Assembly (NCBI GenBank): GCA_963932145.1
Contig: OZ010616.1
Span: 52,457,846 to 52,521,845 of the forward strand
Length of the DNA: 64,000 nucleotides
Direction of reading: 5' to 3'
DNA from: Acanthosepion lycidas
Lineage: Eukaryota > Mollusca > Cephalopoda > Sepiida > Sepiidae
Positions within the stretch are counted from its first letter, which is position 1. Each line of letters starts with the position of its first letter. The notes under the pieces are model-generated. The model did no database searches. It was given only the letters and a program-made list of their open reading frames with translations, and was not told the origin of the DNA. The position numbers and the translations under genes are program-made. Below are positions 41,801-55,649 of the stretch, piece after piece.

Positions 41801-44800
41801 GATGAGACCTTGCCGCCAATCTAGTACTGTGCTTAAATTCACAGAAGCTAACTACATCCAACAGCAAGGCCTTTGATCGGGACGTTTTTTTGAGGAGCGT
41901 GAAACTGTTAGCATAGAATTTACAGTTACATCTATCCATTTCAACTTTAAAATGATGAGACCTTGCCGCCAATCTAGTACTGTGCTTAAATTCACAGAAG
42001 CTAACTACATCCAACAGCAAGGCCTTTGATCGGGACGTTTTTTTGAGGAGCGTGAAACTGTTAGCATAGAATTTACAGTTACATCTATCCATTTCAACTT
42101 TAAAATGATGAGACCTTGCCGCCAATCTAGTACTGTGCTTAAATTCACAGAAGCTAACTACATCCAACAGCAAGGCCTTTGATCGGGACGTTTTTTTGAG
42201 GAGCGTGAAAATGTTAGCATAGAACTTACAGTTACATCAAACCATTTCAACTTTAAAATGATGAGACCCTGCCGCCAATCTAGTACTGTGCTTAAATTCA
42301 CAGAAGCTAACTACATCCAACAGCAAGGCCTTTGATCGGGACGTTTTTTTGAGGAGCGTGAAACTGTTAGCATAGAATTTACAGTTACATCTATCCATTT
42401 CAACTATAAAATGATGAGACCTTGCCGCCAATCTAGTACTGTGCTTAAATTCACAGAAGCTAACTACATCAAACAGCAAGGCCTTTGATCGGGACGTTTT
42501 TTTGAGGAGCGTGAAACTGTTAGCATAGAATTTACAGTTACATCTATCCATTTCAACTTTAAAATGATGAGACCTTGCCGCCAAACTAGTACTGTGCTTA
42601 AATTCACAGAAGCTAACTACATCCAACAGCAAGGCCTTTGATCGGGACGTTTTTTTGAGGAGCGTGAAACTGTTAGCATAGAATTTACATTTACATCTAT
42701 CCATTTCAACTTTAAAATGATGAGACCTTGCCGCCAATCTAGGAGTGTGCTTAAATTCACAGAATCTAACTACATCCAACAGCAAGGGCTTTGATCGGGA
42801 CGTTTTTTTGAGGAGCGTGAAACTGTTAGCATAGAATTTACAGTTACATCTATCCATTTCAACATTAAAATGATGAGACCTTGCCGCCAATCTAGTACTG
42901 TGCTTAAATTCACAGAAGATAACTACATCCAACAGCAAGGCCTTTGATCGGGACGTTTTTTTGAGGAGCGTGAAACTGTTAGCATAGAATTAACAGTTAC
43001 ATCTATCCATTTCAACTTTAAAATGATTAGACCCTGCCGCCAATCTAGTACTGTGCTTAAATTCACAGAAGCTAACTACATCCAACAGCAAGGCCTTTGA
43101 TCAGGACGTTTTTATGAGGAGCGTGAAAATGTTAGCATAGAACTTACAGTTACATCTAACCATTTCAACTTTAAAATGATGAGACCCTGCCGCCAATCTA
43201 GTACTGTGCTTAAATTCACAGAAGCTAACTACATCCAACAGCAAGGCCTTTGATCGGGACGTTTTTTTGAGGAGCGTGAAACTGTTAGCATAGAATTTAC
43301 AGTTACATCTATCCATTTCAACTTTAAAATGATGAGACCTTGCCGCCAATCTAGTACTGTGCTTAAATTCACAGAAGCTAACTACATCCAACAGCAAGGC
43401 CTTTGATCGGGACGTTTTTTTGAGGAGTGTGAAAATGTTAGCATAGAATTTACAGTTACATCTATCCATTTCAACTTTAAAATTATGAGACCTTGCCGCC
43501 AATCTAGTACTGTGCTTAAATTCACAGAAGCTAACTACATCCAACAGCAAGGCCTTTGATCAGGACTTTTTTTTGAGGAGCGTGAAAATGTTAGCATAGA
43601 ACTTACAGTTACATCTAACCATTTCAACTTTAAAATGATGAGACCCTTTCGCCAATCTAGTACTGTGCTTAAATTCACAGAAGCTAACTACATCCAACAG
43701 CAAGGCCTTTGATCGGGACGTTTTTTTTGAGGAGCGTGAAACTGTTAGTATAGAATTTACAGTTACATCTATCAATTTCAACTATAAAATGATGAGACCT
43801 TGCCGCCAATCTAGTACTGTGCTTAAATTCACAGAAGCTAACTACATCCAACAGCAAGGGCTTTGATCGGGACGTTTTTTTGAGGAGCGTGAAACTGTTA
43901 GCATAGAATTTACAGTTACATCTATCCATTTCAACTTTAAAATGATGAGACCTTGCCGCCAATCTAGTACTGTGCTTAAATTCACAGAAGCTAACTACAT
44001 CCAACAGCAAGGCCTTTGATCGGGACGTTTTTTTGAGGAGCGTGAAACTGTTAGCATAGAATTTACAGTTACATCTATCCATTTCAACTTTAAAATGATG
44101 AGACCTTGCCGCCAATCTAGTACTGTGCTTAAATTCACAGAAGCTAACTACATCCAACAGCAAGGCCTTTGATCGGGACGTTTTTTTGAGGAGCGTGAAA
44201 ATGTTAGCATAGAACTTACAGTTACATCAAACCATTTCAACTTTAAAATGATGAGACCCTGCCGCCATCTAGTACTGTGCTTAAATTCACAGAAGCTAAC
44301 TACATCCAACAGCAAGGCCTTTGATCGGGACGTTTTTTTGAGGAGCGTGAAACTGTTAGCATAGAATTTACAGTTACATCTATCCATTTCAACTATAAAA
44401 TGATGAGACATTGCCGCCAATCTAGTACTGTGCTTAAATTCACAGAAGCTAACTACGTCAAACAGCAAGGCCTTTGATCGGGACGTTTTTTTGAGGAGCG
44501 TGAAACTGTTAGCATAGAATTTACAGTTACATCTATCCATTTCAACTTTAAAATGATGAGACCTTGCCGCCAAACTAGTACTGTGCTTAAATTCACAGAA
44601 GCTAACTACATCCAACAGCAAGGCCTTTGATCGGGACGTTTTTTTGAGGAGCGTGAAACTGTTAGCATAGAATTTACATTTACATCTATCCATTTCAACT
44701 TTAAAATGATGAGACCTTGCCGCCAATCTAGTACTGTGCTTAAATTCACAGAAGCTAAGTACATCCAACACCAAGGCCTTTGATCAGGACGTTTTTTTGA

Positions 44801-47800
44801 GGAGCGTGAAAATGTTAGCATAGAACTTACAGTTACATCTAACCATTTCAACTTTAAAATGATGAGACCTTGCCGCCAATCTAGGAGTGTGCTTAAATTC
44901 ACAGAATCTAACTACATCCAACAGCAAGGGCTTTGATCGGGACGTTTTTTTGAGGAGCGTGAAACTGTTAGCATAGAATTTACAGTTACATCTATCCATT
45001 TCAACATTAAAATGATGAGACCTTGCCGCCAATCTAGTACTGTGCTTAAATTCACAGAAGATAACTACATCCAACAGCAAGGCCTTTGATCGGGACGTTT
45101 TTTTGAGGAGCGTGAAACTGTTAGCATAGAATTAACAGTTACATCTATCCATTTCAACTTTAAAATGATTAGACCCTGCCGCCAATCTAGTACTGTGCTT
45201 AAATTCACAGAAGCTAACTACATCCAACAGCAAGGCCTTTGATCAGGACGTTTTTATGAGGAGCGTGAAAATGTTAGCATAGAACTTACAGTTACATCTA
45301 ACCATTTCAACTTTAAAATGATGAGACCCTGTCGCCAATCTAGTACTGTGCTTAAATTCACAGAAGCTAACTACATCCAACAGCAAGGCCTTTGATCGGG
45401 ACGTTTTTTTGAGGAGCGTGAAACTGTTAGCATAGAATTTACAGTTACATCTATCCATTTCAACTTTAAAATGATGAGACCTTGCCGCCAATCTAGTACT
45501 GTGCTTAAATTCACAGAAGCTAACTACATCCAACAGCAAGGCCTTTGATCGGGACGTTTTTTTGAGGAGCGTGAAACTGTTAGCATAGAATTTACATTTA
45601 CATCTATCCATTTCAACTTTAAAATGATGAGACCTTGCCGCCAATCTAGTACTGTGCTTAAATTCACAGAAGCTAACTACATCCAACAGCAAGGCCTTTG
45701 ATCGGGACGTTTTTTTGAGGAGCGTGAAACTGTTAGCATAGAATTTACAGTTACATCTATCCATTTCAACTTTAAAATTATGAGACCTTGCCGCCAATCT
45801 AGTACTGTGCTTAAATTCACAGAAGCTAACTACATCCAACAGCAAGGCCTTTGATCAGGACGTTTTTTTGAGGAGCGTGAAAATGTTAGCATAGAACTTA
45901 CAGTTACATCTAACCATTTCAACTTTAAAATGATGAGACCCTGCCGCCAATCTAGTACTGTGCTTAAATTCACAGAAGCTAACTACATCCAACAGCAAGG
46001 CCTTTGATCGGGACGTTTTTTTTGAGGAGCGTGAAACTGTTAGTATAGAATTTACAGTTACATCTATCAATTTCAACTATAAAATGATGAGACCTTGCCG
46101 CCAATCTAGTACTGTGCTTAAATTCACAGAAGCTAACTACATCCAACAGCAAGGCCTTTGATCAGGACGTTTTTTTTGAGGAGCGTGAAACTGTTAGCAT
46201 AGAATTTACAGTTACATCTATCCATTTCAACTTTAAAATTATGAGACCTTGCCGCCAATCTAGTACTGTGCTTAAATTCACAGAAGCTAACTACATCCAA
46301 CAGCAAGGCCTTTGATCGGGACGTTTTTTTGAGGAGCGTGAAACTGTTAGCATAGAATTTACATTTACATCTATCCATTTCAACATTAAAATGATGAGAC
46401 CTTGCCGCCAATCTAGTACTGTGCTTAAATTCACAGAAGCTACCTACATCCAACAGCAAGGCCTTTGATCGGGACTTTTTTTTGAGGAGCGTGAAACTGT
46501 TAGCATAGAATTAACAGTTACATCTATCCATTTCAACTTTAAAATGATTAGACCCTGTCGCCAATCTAGTACTGTGCTTAAATTCACAGAAGCTAACTAC
46601 ATCCAACAGCAAGGCCTTTGATCAGGACGTTTTTTTGAGGAGTGTGAAAATGTTAGCATAGAACTTACAGTTACATCTAACCATTTCAACTTTAAAATGA
46701 TGAGACCCTGCCGCCAATCTAGTACTGTGCTTAAATTCACAGAAGCTAACTACATCCAACAGCAAGGCCTTTGATCGGGACGTTTTTTTGAGGAGCGTGA
46801 AACTGTTAGCATAGAATTTACAGTTACATCTATCCATTTCAACTTTAAAATGATGAGACCTTGCCGCCAATCTAGTACTGTGCTTAAATTCACAGAAGCT
46901 AACTACATCCAACAGCAAGGCCTTTGATCGGGACGTTTTTTTGAGGAGCGTGAAACTGTTAGCATAGAATTTACAGTTACATCTATCCATTTCAACTTTA
47001 AAATGATGAGACCTTGCCGCCAATCTAGTACTGTGCTTAAATTCACAGAAGCTAACTACATCAAACAGCAAGGCCTTTGATCGGGACGTTTTTTTGAGGA
47101 GCGTGAAACTGTTAGCATAGAATTTACAGTTACATCTATCCATTTCAACTTTAAAATGATGAGACCTTGCCGCCAATCTAGTACTGTGCTTAAATTCACA
47201 GAAGCTAACTACATCCAACAGCAAGGCCTTTGATCGGGACGTTTTTTTGAGGAGCGTGAAACTGTTAGCATAGAATTTACATTTGCATCTATCCATTTCA
47301 ACTTTAAAATGATGAGACCTTGCCGCCAATCTAGTACTGTGCTTAAATTCACAGAAGCTAACTACATCCAACAGCAAGGCCTTTGATCGGGACGTTTTTT
47401 TGAGGAGCGTGAAACTGTTAGCATAGAATTTACAGTTACATCTATCCATTTCAACTTTAAAATTATGAGACCTTGCCGCCAATCTAGTACTGTGCTTAAA
47501 TTCACAGAAGCTAACTACATCCAACAGCAAGGCCTTTGATCAGGACGTTTTTTTGAGGAGCGTGAAAATGTTAGCATAGAATTTACAGTTACATCTATCA
47601 ATTTCAACTATAAAATGATGAGACCTTGCCGCCAATCTAGTACTGTGCTTAAATTCACAGAAGCTAACTACATCCAACAGCAAGGCCTTTGATCGGGACG
47701 TTTTTTTGAGGAGCGTGAAACTGTTAGCATAGAATTTACAGTTACATCTATCCATTTCAACTTTAAAATGATGAGACCTTGCCGCCAATCTAGTACTGTG

Positions 47801-50395
47801 CTTAAATTCACAGAAGCTAACTACATCCAACAGCAAGGCCTTTGATCGGGACGTTTTTTTGAGGAGTGTGAAACTGTTAGCATAGAATTTACAGTTACAT
47901 CTATCCATTTCAACTTTAAAATGATGAGACCTTGCCGCCAATCTAGTACTGTGCTTAAATTCACAGAAGCTAACTACATCCAACAGCAAGGCCTTTGATC
48001 GGGACGTTTTTTTGAGGAGCGTGAAAATGTTAGCATAGAACTTACAGTTACATCAAACCATTTCAACTTTAAAATGATGAGACCCTGCCGCCAATCTAGT
48101 ACTGTGCTTAAATTCACAGAAGCTAACTACATCCAACAGCAAGGCCTTTGATCGGGACGTTTTTTTGAGGAGCGTGAAACTGTTAGCATAGAATTTACAG
48201 TTACATCTATCCATTTCAACTATAAAATGATGAGACATTGCCGCCAATCTAGTACTGTGCTTAAATTCACAGAAGCTAACTACATCAAACAGCAAGGCCT
48301 TTGATCGGGACGTTTTTTTGAGGAGCGTGAAACTGTTAGCATAGAATTTACAGTTACATCTATCCATTTCAACTTTAAAATGATGAGACCTTGCCGCCAA
48401 ACTAGTACTGTGCTTAAATTCACAGAAGCTAACTACATCCAACAGCAAGGCCTTTGATCGGGACGTTTTTTTGAGGAGCGTGAAACTGTTAGCATAGAAT
48501 TTACATTTACATCTATCCATTTCAACTTTAAAATGATGAGACCTTGCCGCCAATCTAGTACTGTGCTTAAATTCACAGAAGCTAAGTACATCCAACACCA
48601 AGGCCTTTGATCAGGACGTTTTTTTGAGGAGCGTGAAACTGTTAGCATAGAATTTACATTTACATCTAACCATTTCAACTTTAAAATGATGAGACCCTGC
48701 CGCCAATCTAGTACTGTGCTTAAATTCACAGAAGCTAACTACATCCAACAGCAAGGCCTTTGATCAGGACGTTTTTTTTTTGAGGAGCGTGAAACTGTTA
48801 GCATAGAATTTACAGTTACATCTATCCATTTCAACTTTAAAATGATGAGACCTTGCCGCCAATCTAGTACTGTGCTTAAATTCACAGAAGCTAACTACAT
48901 CCAACAGCAAGGCCTTTGATCGGGACGTTTTTTTGAGGAGCGTGAAACTGTTAGCATAGAATTTACAGTTACATCTATCCATTTCAACATTAAAATGATG
49001 AGACCTTGCCGCCAATCTATTACTGTGCTTAAATTCACAGAAGATAACTACATCCAACAGCAAGGCCTTTGATCGGGACGTTTTTTTTGAGGAGCGTGAA
49101 ACTGTTAGCATAGAATTAACAGTTACATCTATACATTTCAACTTTAAAATGATTAGACCCTGCCGCCAATCTAGTACTGTGCTTAAATTCACAGAAGCTA
49201 ACTACATCCAACAGCAAGGCCTTTGATCAGGACGTTTTTTTGAGGAGCGTGAAAATGTTAGCATAGAACTTACAGTTACATCTATCCATTTCAACTTTAA
49301 AATGATGAGACCTTGCCGCCAATCTAGTACTGTGCTTAAATTCACAGAAGCTAACTACATCCAACAGCAAGGCCTTTGATCAGGACGTTTTTTTGAGGAG
49401 CGTGAAAATGTTAGCATAGAATTTACAGTTACATCTATCCATTTCAACTATAAAATGATGAGACCCTGCCGCCAATCTAGTACTGTGCTTAAATTCACAG
49501 AAGCTAACTACATCCAACAGCAAGGCCTTTGATCGGGACGTTTTTTTGAGGAGCGTGAAACTGTTAGTATAGAATTTACAGTTACATCTATCCATTTCAA
49601 CTATAAAATGATGTGACCTTGCCGCCAATCTAGTACTGTGCTTAAATTCACAGAAGCTAACTACATCCAACAGCAAGGCCTTTGATCGGGACGTTTTTTT
49701 GAGGAGCGTGAAACTGTTAGCATAGAATTTACAGTTACATCTATCCATTTCAACTATAAAATGATGAGACCTTGCCGCCAATCTAGTACTGTGCTTAAAT
49801 TCACAGAAGCTAACTACATCCAACAGCAAGGCCTTTGATCGGGACGTTTTTTTGAGTAGCGTGAAACTGTTAGCATAGAACTTACAGTTACATCTATCCA
49901 TTTCAACTATAAAATTATGAGACCCTGCCGCCAATCTAGTACTGTGCTTAAATTCACAGAAGCTAACTACATCCAACAGCAAGGCCTTTGATCGGGACGT
50001 TTTTTTGAGCAGCGTGAAAATGTTAGCATAGAACTTACAGTTACATCTAACCATTTCAACTTTAAAATGATGAGACCCTGCCGCCAATTTAGTACTGTGC
50101 TTAAATTCACAGAATCTAACTACATCCAACAGCAAGGCCTTTGATCGGCAGGTTTTTTTGAGTAGCGTGAAACTGTTAGCATAGAACTTACAGTTACATC
50201 TATCCATTTCAACTATAAAATGATGAGTCCTTGCCGCCAAATAATACTGCAATTAAATTCATAGAGCCTAACTACTTCCGATCCACGACCTTTGACTGGG
50301 AGGTTTTGAGGAGCGTGAAACTGTTAGCATTGAACTTACAGTTACATCTTTCCATTTCTACTCTAAAATGATGAGATCTTGCCTCAAATCTTAAA
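35891..50395 (-). repeat. 153-bp satellite array, about 94 units, from LINE ORF2
   Basis: Units of 153 bp (51 codons) repeat head to tail. On the minus strand a unit reads CEFKHSTRLAARSHHFKVEM, DRCNCKFYANSFTLLKKTSR, SKALLLDVVSF. This matches the C-terminal tail of CR1/Jockey-like ORF2 (R-STR...H-F-V...RC...-FY-NSF-PR...-LWNSLP). Higher-order structure is clear: 36517-37119 repeats at 37589-38191 (shift 1072, seven units plus one base), and 38661-39569 repeats at 40652-41560 (shift 1991, thirteen units plus two bases) and again at 46622-47530 (shift 5970). T7/T8 changes in the GTTTTTTTGA run shift the frame, so open blocks are limited to 73-302 codons. Edge units are the most diverged. Two minus frames are open in places; no evidence of translation. 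Confidence 0.95.
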
Positions 50396-51118
50396 TTCAT
50401 AAAATCTTGACATCATAGAATAACGTTCATTAGAATAATTACCATGAAAGTGTTTATAGAAAAGTCACAGTTACGTTATGTAACGTTAGTGGGCGTTTGA
50501 CTGAATCACAACCAATAGTATCGCAGATTCCTCTTTGGGTGTTATCAAGAATACTTCTATATATATATAGCTGTAGCACTCTACCAAATGTGGCAGCAAT
50601 ATTATTTGGTGCAACATGTTACTCTCCTGTTAGTTAGCATCATACATGCTGATGGAAGGCAGACCGAGTTCTCGTATATGATTAATTGAAAGCATTTTGG
50701 TATTGGAAGTGTTGAAATTAACTTGCCCTAGTTCACTGCAGATTTTAGTTCACTTTTGTGATCAGTTTCCAATATGACTTTTTCGAACCTGTCAGACCAC
50801 TAAAGCAGGTGTAAATTCTTGTGTTTTCAGTATAGATATCAAGCTGCGAAAGATGCTATCAGAAAGGTCATTGATGAAAGTTAGAAAATTAGTGTATTTC
50901 AAGGATATAGTCATGTGGCACACCTGTATTATTAAACATTCTAGAAGAGTGGCCGTTCAGGATAACCTTCTTTTCACGATTTGATAAAATAAGATTAAAT
51001 CTGTTCAAAAATTTGTCCAGAATCCCATAAGCTTTCGACATATGAGAAAAGCCGATATGCCAAACCCTGTTCTTTAGGTATGTTAAAAACTTCGCTAAAA
51101 AGCATACCTTGTTAAAAA
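50396..51118 (-). pseudogene. RT domain of the LINE that carries the satellite
   Basis: Minus strand from ~51085: RVWHIGFSHMSKAYGILDKF (end of RT motif A and the following block), FNLILSNREKKVILNGHSSR, then MFNNTGVPHDYILEIH, where GVPQGSVLGP of motif B is changed. Further on, scattered pieces such as LDNTQRGICDTIG and THFHGNYSNE match the thumb/C-terminal region (LDKLQKRICRTVG, FYRYYFGRCSSEL) just upstream of the segment that forms the satellite. Motif A core DISKAFD is frame-shifted and the YADD block is not legible. The element is 5'-truncated around 51100. Confidence 0.75.
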
Positions 51119-52508
51119 AAATAAACAAACTTGTTAAATATTTTTTATCGTCTAAATGTTTATGTTATTAAGAGGAGAGACTAAAGTACTTTTTAATATT
51201 TTTAATTTTTTTTTAATCTTTTTTAGCACGTCCTAAATTTTAGATAAAAATCTTTTCTTTGAGTCATCAAAATTGACGTAAAATCAATCATATCAGCCAT
51301 TATTGACAGTTTTGAAAACAAAAGTGAATTTCTCCATTTAAAAATCTTGTAAAATTCAATTATACTTTTTTCAAATTTATTTTAGGAAAATAAGAAAATT
51401 TAAAGTATACTTAATGTAATTTGAAACAAACATTACTTAATTATTTAGTAGAAAAAATTTAGTTGGAAATAAGAGAAGCATGTCTAACCGTGGTGATTGG
51501 TTTTGGAGTTGTGAACTGACGTTTACGTCAATGTATCGACAACTAACTGTAGGACAATTTATCGGAGGGAAGGGCAGAAGTGACAGTATTTTTAATTTTT
51601 AAATGAACCAGCTTATTTAACTATAAATTAATTCTTAAAAATGAAATACTTTCAAAAGTCTAGTATTTATTGTTTTCTTTTAAGTACTTTTTAACGAAGA
51701 TATGTCCAAAGCCTGCACTTTTTCCGTCCCTAAAACTAATCTAAAAAAGAAAAATTAATAATTGCAGTATACCTTTCACTGAAAAAGAAAAAATTATATT
51801 TAAAAAATAGAGAAAATATTTAGTGAAATATTTAAATAAAGAAAAAAAGAAAATTAAAATATTTGAAAATGCGACGGATGATGGTCGGTCAGTCGGGGAA
51901 TTTGATACTCTGTCAGGCGAAATAACTGAAGCAAAGGTGACATTATTTCGGAATCGTACTTCCGTAGTTTCGCCGGAAGTGTTTTTAATACATTTTTTTG
52001 TATATTAAAAAATTATTGTAAAAATACACCGTTTCGTAGATCGTAATATCCTTTCAAATTTCAAGATCTGTAAAAAGTAGATCTTTTTATAAAAGCATTT
52101 TCTGAGACATGCGGCTTCAAATTTACTTTTAATATATTTAACAACATTTTGCATTTAAAACTTTAAAAAAAGAAAACAATTCTTGTAAAAATTAATTTTT
52201 CATCGAATAAATATTTTGGCTTCAGATAAAACTGTCCGTATTATCCAGAAAAGCCATTAAAAGTTTTTTTTAATTAAATAATGTCTTAGTGTTATTGGGT
52301 TTTACAAGTCAGAGCTAAAGTTTGGGTAGAACAGTTCTTTTATTGACAAACAAATAGATGATTTATATTCTTCAAAGTTTTCTGCATTTAATAAAAACAA
52401 ATACAAAGATTTACAGTTTGGGGTTTTCAAGTGTTCATAAAATTAAGTGGGGTAGTAACAGATGAAAAAAAATTCTTTAACATGAATTTCTATAAAATAA
52501 GCTTTTCG
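51119..52508. other. AT-rich, no gene recognised
   Basis: No motif, RNA or repeat detected. A 61-codon frame at 51823-52008 has no known similarity. Confidence 0.55.
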
Positions 52509-52553
52509 TAGCCATCAAAATGAAAGAAAGACTTTCTTCCATTATGATGGCTA
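52509..52553. repeat. 22-bp hairpin
   Basis: TAGCCATCAAAATGAAAGAA... and its reverse complement (20 of 22 paired) around a one-base loop. Could be a foldback remnant; no other signal. Confidence 0.75.
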
Positions 52554-52897
52554 AGGCTATTTCAACAGGCTTAACATGCGTTAAATTATTCACAGAGAAC
52601 AACAACAATCTCTCTTAATGTCAAATATTAATCCCTCTCTGAGCGTATCGTCGAGGTTGTCAGCAAATTCGCATGGTTGCGATAGCAGCTTCACTCGCGA
52701 CTTTTCACACTAACCTACTTGCTAGGTCTCGCTTACGAAACCGAAATCTCTCATCAATAATGAAGCCGGATAAATTCGTCTATCTGTTGACTTAATATTT
52801 GTTTTCTCCGGTGATGTTAAACTCCTCAACAGGAGTATATACGAGTTCACCTAAACAAAATGCGAAGGGAATACGTGAAGAAAACAACAAAGAGCGT

Positions 52898-52900
<3 letters not shown>

Positions 52901-52992
<92 letters not shown>

Positions 52993-53002
52993 GTGTGTAT
53001 AC

Positions 53003-53040
<38 letters not shown>
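52901..53040. repeat. (TA)n(GT)n microsatellite
   Basis: TA to ~52938, then GT with a CGTGTGTGTATACATA interruption, then GT again to 53038. Potential Z-DNA. Frames are Tyr-Ile, Cys-Val and His-Thr artefacts. Confidence 0.95.
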
Positions 53041-55649
53041 TTAGGCAGCAATCCTTCTTTCATTGAATACGACAGACAAGAGGCTTTGATTTATTTTTTA
53101 TACAATTTCTTCTTATATGATCTACTATTTTTTTTTCTTTTCAGATGAAATATTTTAAAACTGTTATATTTCATCCTTGAAAATGGCTAACCTAAATGTA
53201 TACCCAAAAGCGCTCGGAAAAGAAGAAAATTCGGACAGTTTTTATATAATTTTTTAATGAAATATTACAAATAAGAAAAATTAATAACAATATTTTTCTA
53301 TATATTTTTTAGAATATTTGTTTTTCTCAAGTTTAAATGAATAATTTTTTTTCTTCTTGTTTCTAAAGTTGAAGAAATAAATTTTGTAAATTATAAAGAT
53401 TTTCCGGTTACAGTTACGTTCCACATAGTAAAAAACACGGATAGACACACTTGAAGAAAATAAATTAAATTTGATGGGCTTAGGTGTAGACAAAAGTGTG
53501 TATGCCCAATAGGTAAATAACAAATATAATTTATATTTACGGACTTAACTGTTAGAAAAGTGCCCAAGAAACAAGTAAGCTTCGCGGTTTCTCTATCCAT
53601 TAACGTCGCCCCAAAAAAGTGTGACAACGCCTGTCAGTTGCGAAAGAGACAGATTTCAGGATCGAGTTCACCGTGTGGCCCCAAGAAAGAATCCTGATTG
53701 AGCTTCAGTTAGTGAGTCAATAAGAGACCTGGATTAGTAAGGGTTCCAAGTTCAAGCTTGATCTTTTAAAGGTAAAGGGTTAGCTCCCTTTACCATATCT
53801 TTCAAATTCTTATAAAATACGGACAGAAAATATTTAACTAAAAAAAAGGTTTTCTTTTCAAAAGGCTCAAAATATAATTAATGAAATACACTAGGTCAAG
53901 TTATGGATTTATTTATTTATTTATAAATGGAAGCCGTTAATTAGAACAGAGATTGCTAAAAATCATTCTTTGTTTGGAAAGATTTTGACACAATTTTAAA
54001 TAACTTAAAACTAAAAGTAACACTTGTGTAGTGGATCTAGGAAGGTTGCATGGATATTTAAGATTGTGCTGCAAATAAAATATGCAATATCCACAAACAT
54101 AAATTATAAGAAATGGCCAAATGGTAACGATATTCAATCACAACAAAAAATACATGTTTGAAACAACAAATTTTATATACACAATTTACAATTTCTTTGT
54201 AATGATGTGTGTAAAAGTATATTTGAGAGGAAAAGTTCTTTGCTATTTCGGAAATGGCCAATGTCGAAAAAATTGTCTGCTTTTGATTTAAAGTTAGAAG
54301 GTTGAATTTAAGTTAGACAAAAGTTTTTTCTATGAAAGATATTGAGTGAAAAAGTAAAAAAAAAAAAAAGTGTACATTTTTCTAATCTCTCATAAAGATT
54401 TTTTTGGTGGCAGTTTGACACATAATTCCCGTATGTATATTTCGCATGTCTGAGTCTCAAATGCGACGAAAAATTGTTTGCTATTTCTATTCATATTTTT
54501 TTAATAACGAAATCAGCTCAAAGAGGCTTGGTAGTTGTTGCGTGGGCGAATGTTGTATTCTTTAGAGTTTAGCCAACAGGATTTCTTGAAACATTTATTA
54601 GGGATAAATTGAAAAAGATTTTTTATGTCTGTTGAGCCTACTTTTGCACAAATTTTGACTATTTTGTTATGGAAATTTCTCGAAGATTATTTTTTATTTA
54701 ACAACCAATGAAATTTAAGAAATGTTTGAAATTGAAATGAGGGTTACTAAACTTGCATTGTCACTTAACTCAAAATATAATAGTAATACATATCAATATA
54801 TGACATAATATAAGACACCGACGATGTTCAAACAAAATGGCTATTTTTGTAGTGATTTTATAACATATTTATGTTATAATTTTTTTTTTTAAATAAATAA
54901 TTATATACATATATATATATATATATGTATATTAATAAAAAGAAAGAACAGTAAGATATATAATCCGGTGTTCTTATAGATATTTTTATTTTTACAAAAT
55001 AGTGCTCAATGTAAATTTACAGAGCATTAATATTATAAGTTAATAGACTTAAAATATGGTTTTTCGCTACACAGTTCCAACCATGTTTCAAAAATGGAAG
55101 CTAAAAGCCCCGAATTTAATTTTGTACTTAAATTAAAGACATTTAATTTCTATATCAAGTATAAAAAAAATAATAATAATAATAATGAAAATATTTTAAA
55201 GTTGTAATTAAAATTATAGTTAATTAAAATGAATTCTAACCTAAACTTCTTTTTAATTCGTAATTAAATAAATAACTAAAGTTTACTTAATCAGGGAAAT
55301 GGAAATTTTACTTAAATAATATTCAAGAATAAAATTTTAAAAAAACTTGATGTGATAATAATTCTACAAACTGTAAGGGATTCTAATTACATTTAATTGT
55401 TCTTGATAGAAATATAGTATATTAAAAATTAAAAGTAAAAATATTTCAAATCGTAGTTAAATAAAAAGTATTAATCTGACGTAGACACCTCCCAAAAATC
55501 TTTAAATATACGAACGAAAAAAATGCCGTTAGAATTTTAGCCGTTAATAAAAAAAAATAAAACAAAAAAAAATCCAGACGACACGCTTTTAACGGATGTC
55601 TCATGCCCATGAGACATAGTTAAGGATGAGATACAAACTAAAATAAATG
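53041..55649. other. AT-rich, no gene recognised
   Basis: 2.6 kb with only short frames and small A/T runs (short TA run at 54906-54928). Nothing supported. Confidence 0.55.

Larger units (their letters stand above)
35710..51118 (-). mobile_element. CR1/Jockey-like LINE copy with internally amplified ORF2 C-terminus
   Basis: Read on the minus strand, one LINE can be followed across the interval: RT motifs near 51085-50889, decayed RT thumb to ~50396, about 94 tandem copies of the C-terminal 153-bp segment (50395-35891), and then a single different continuation into a 3' tail (35890-35710) after the last unit. The segments are in the correct order and orientation for a single ORF2, so the array is best explained as an expansion inside one dead, 5'-truncated LINE. 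This is inference from the order; the pieces are described separately below. Confidence 0.75.

Noticed and set aside
36517-50252. Many 73-302-residue minus-strand frames as a gene family
   Set aside because: They are the translated 153-bp satellite units broken by T-run length changes. The text is a LINE ORF2 tail, not an independent gene.
35891-50395. CRISPR-like array
   Set aside because: The repeats are contiguous with no unique spacers, and the context is eukaryotic transposon DNA. The same holds for 60190-63640.
52799-53148. Cys/Val- or Tyr/Ile-repeat small proteins
   Set aside because: Translations of the (TA)n(GT)n microsatellite in several frames.
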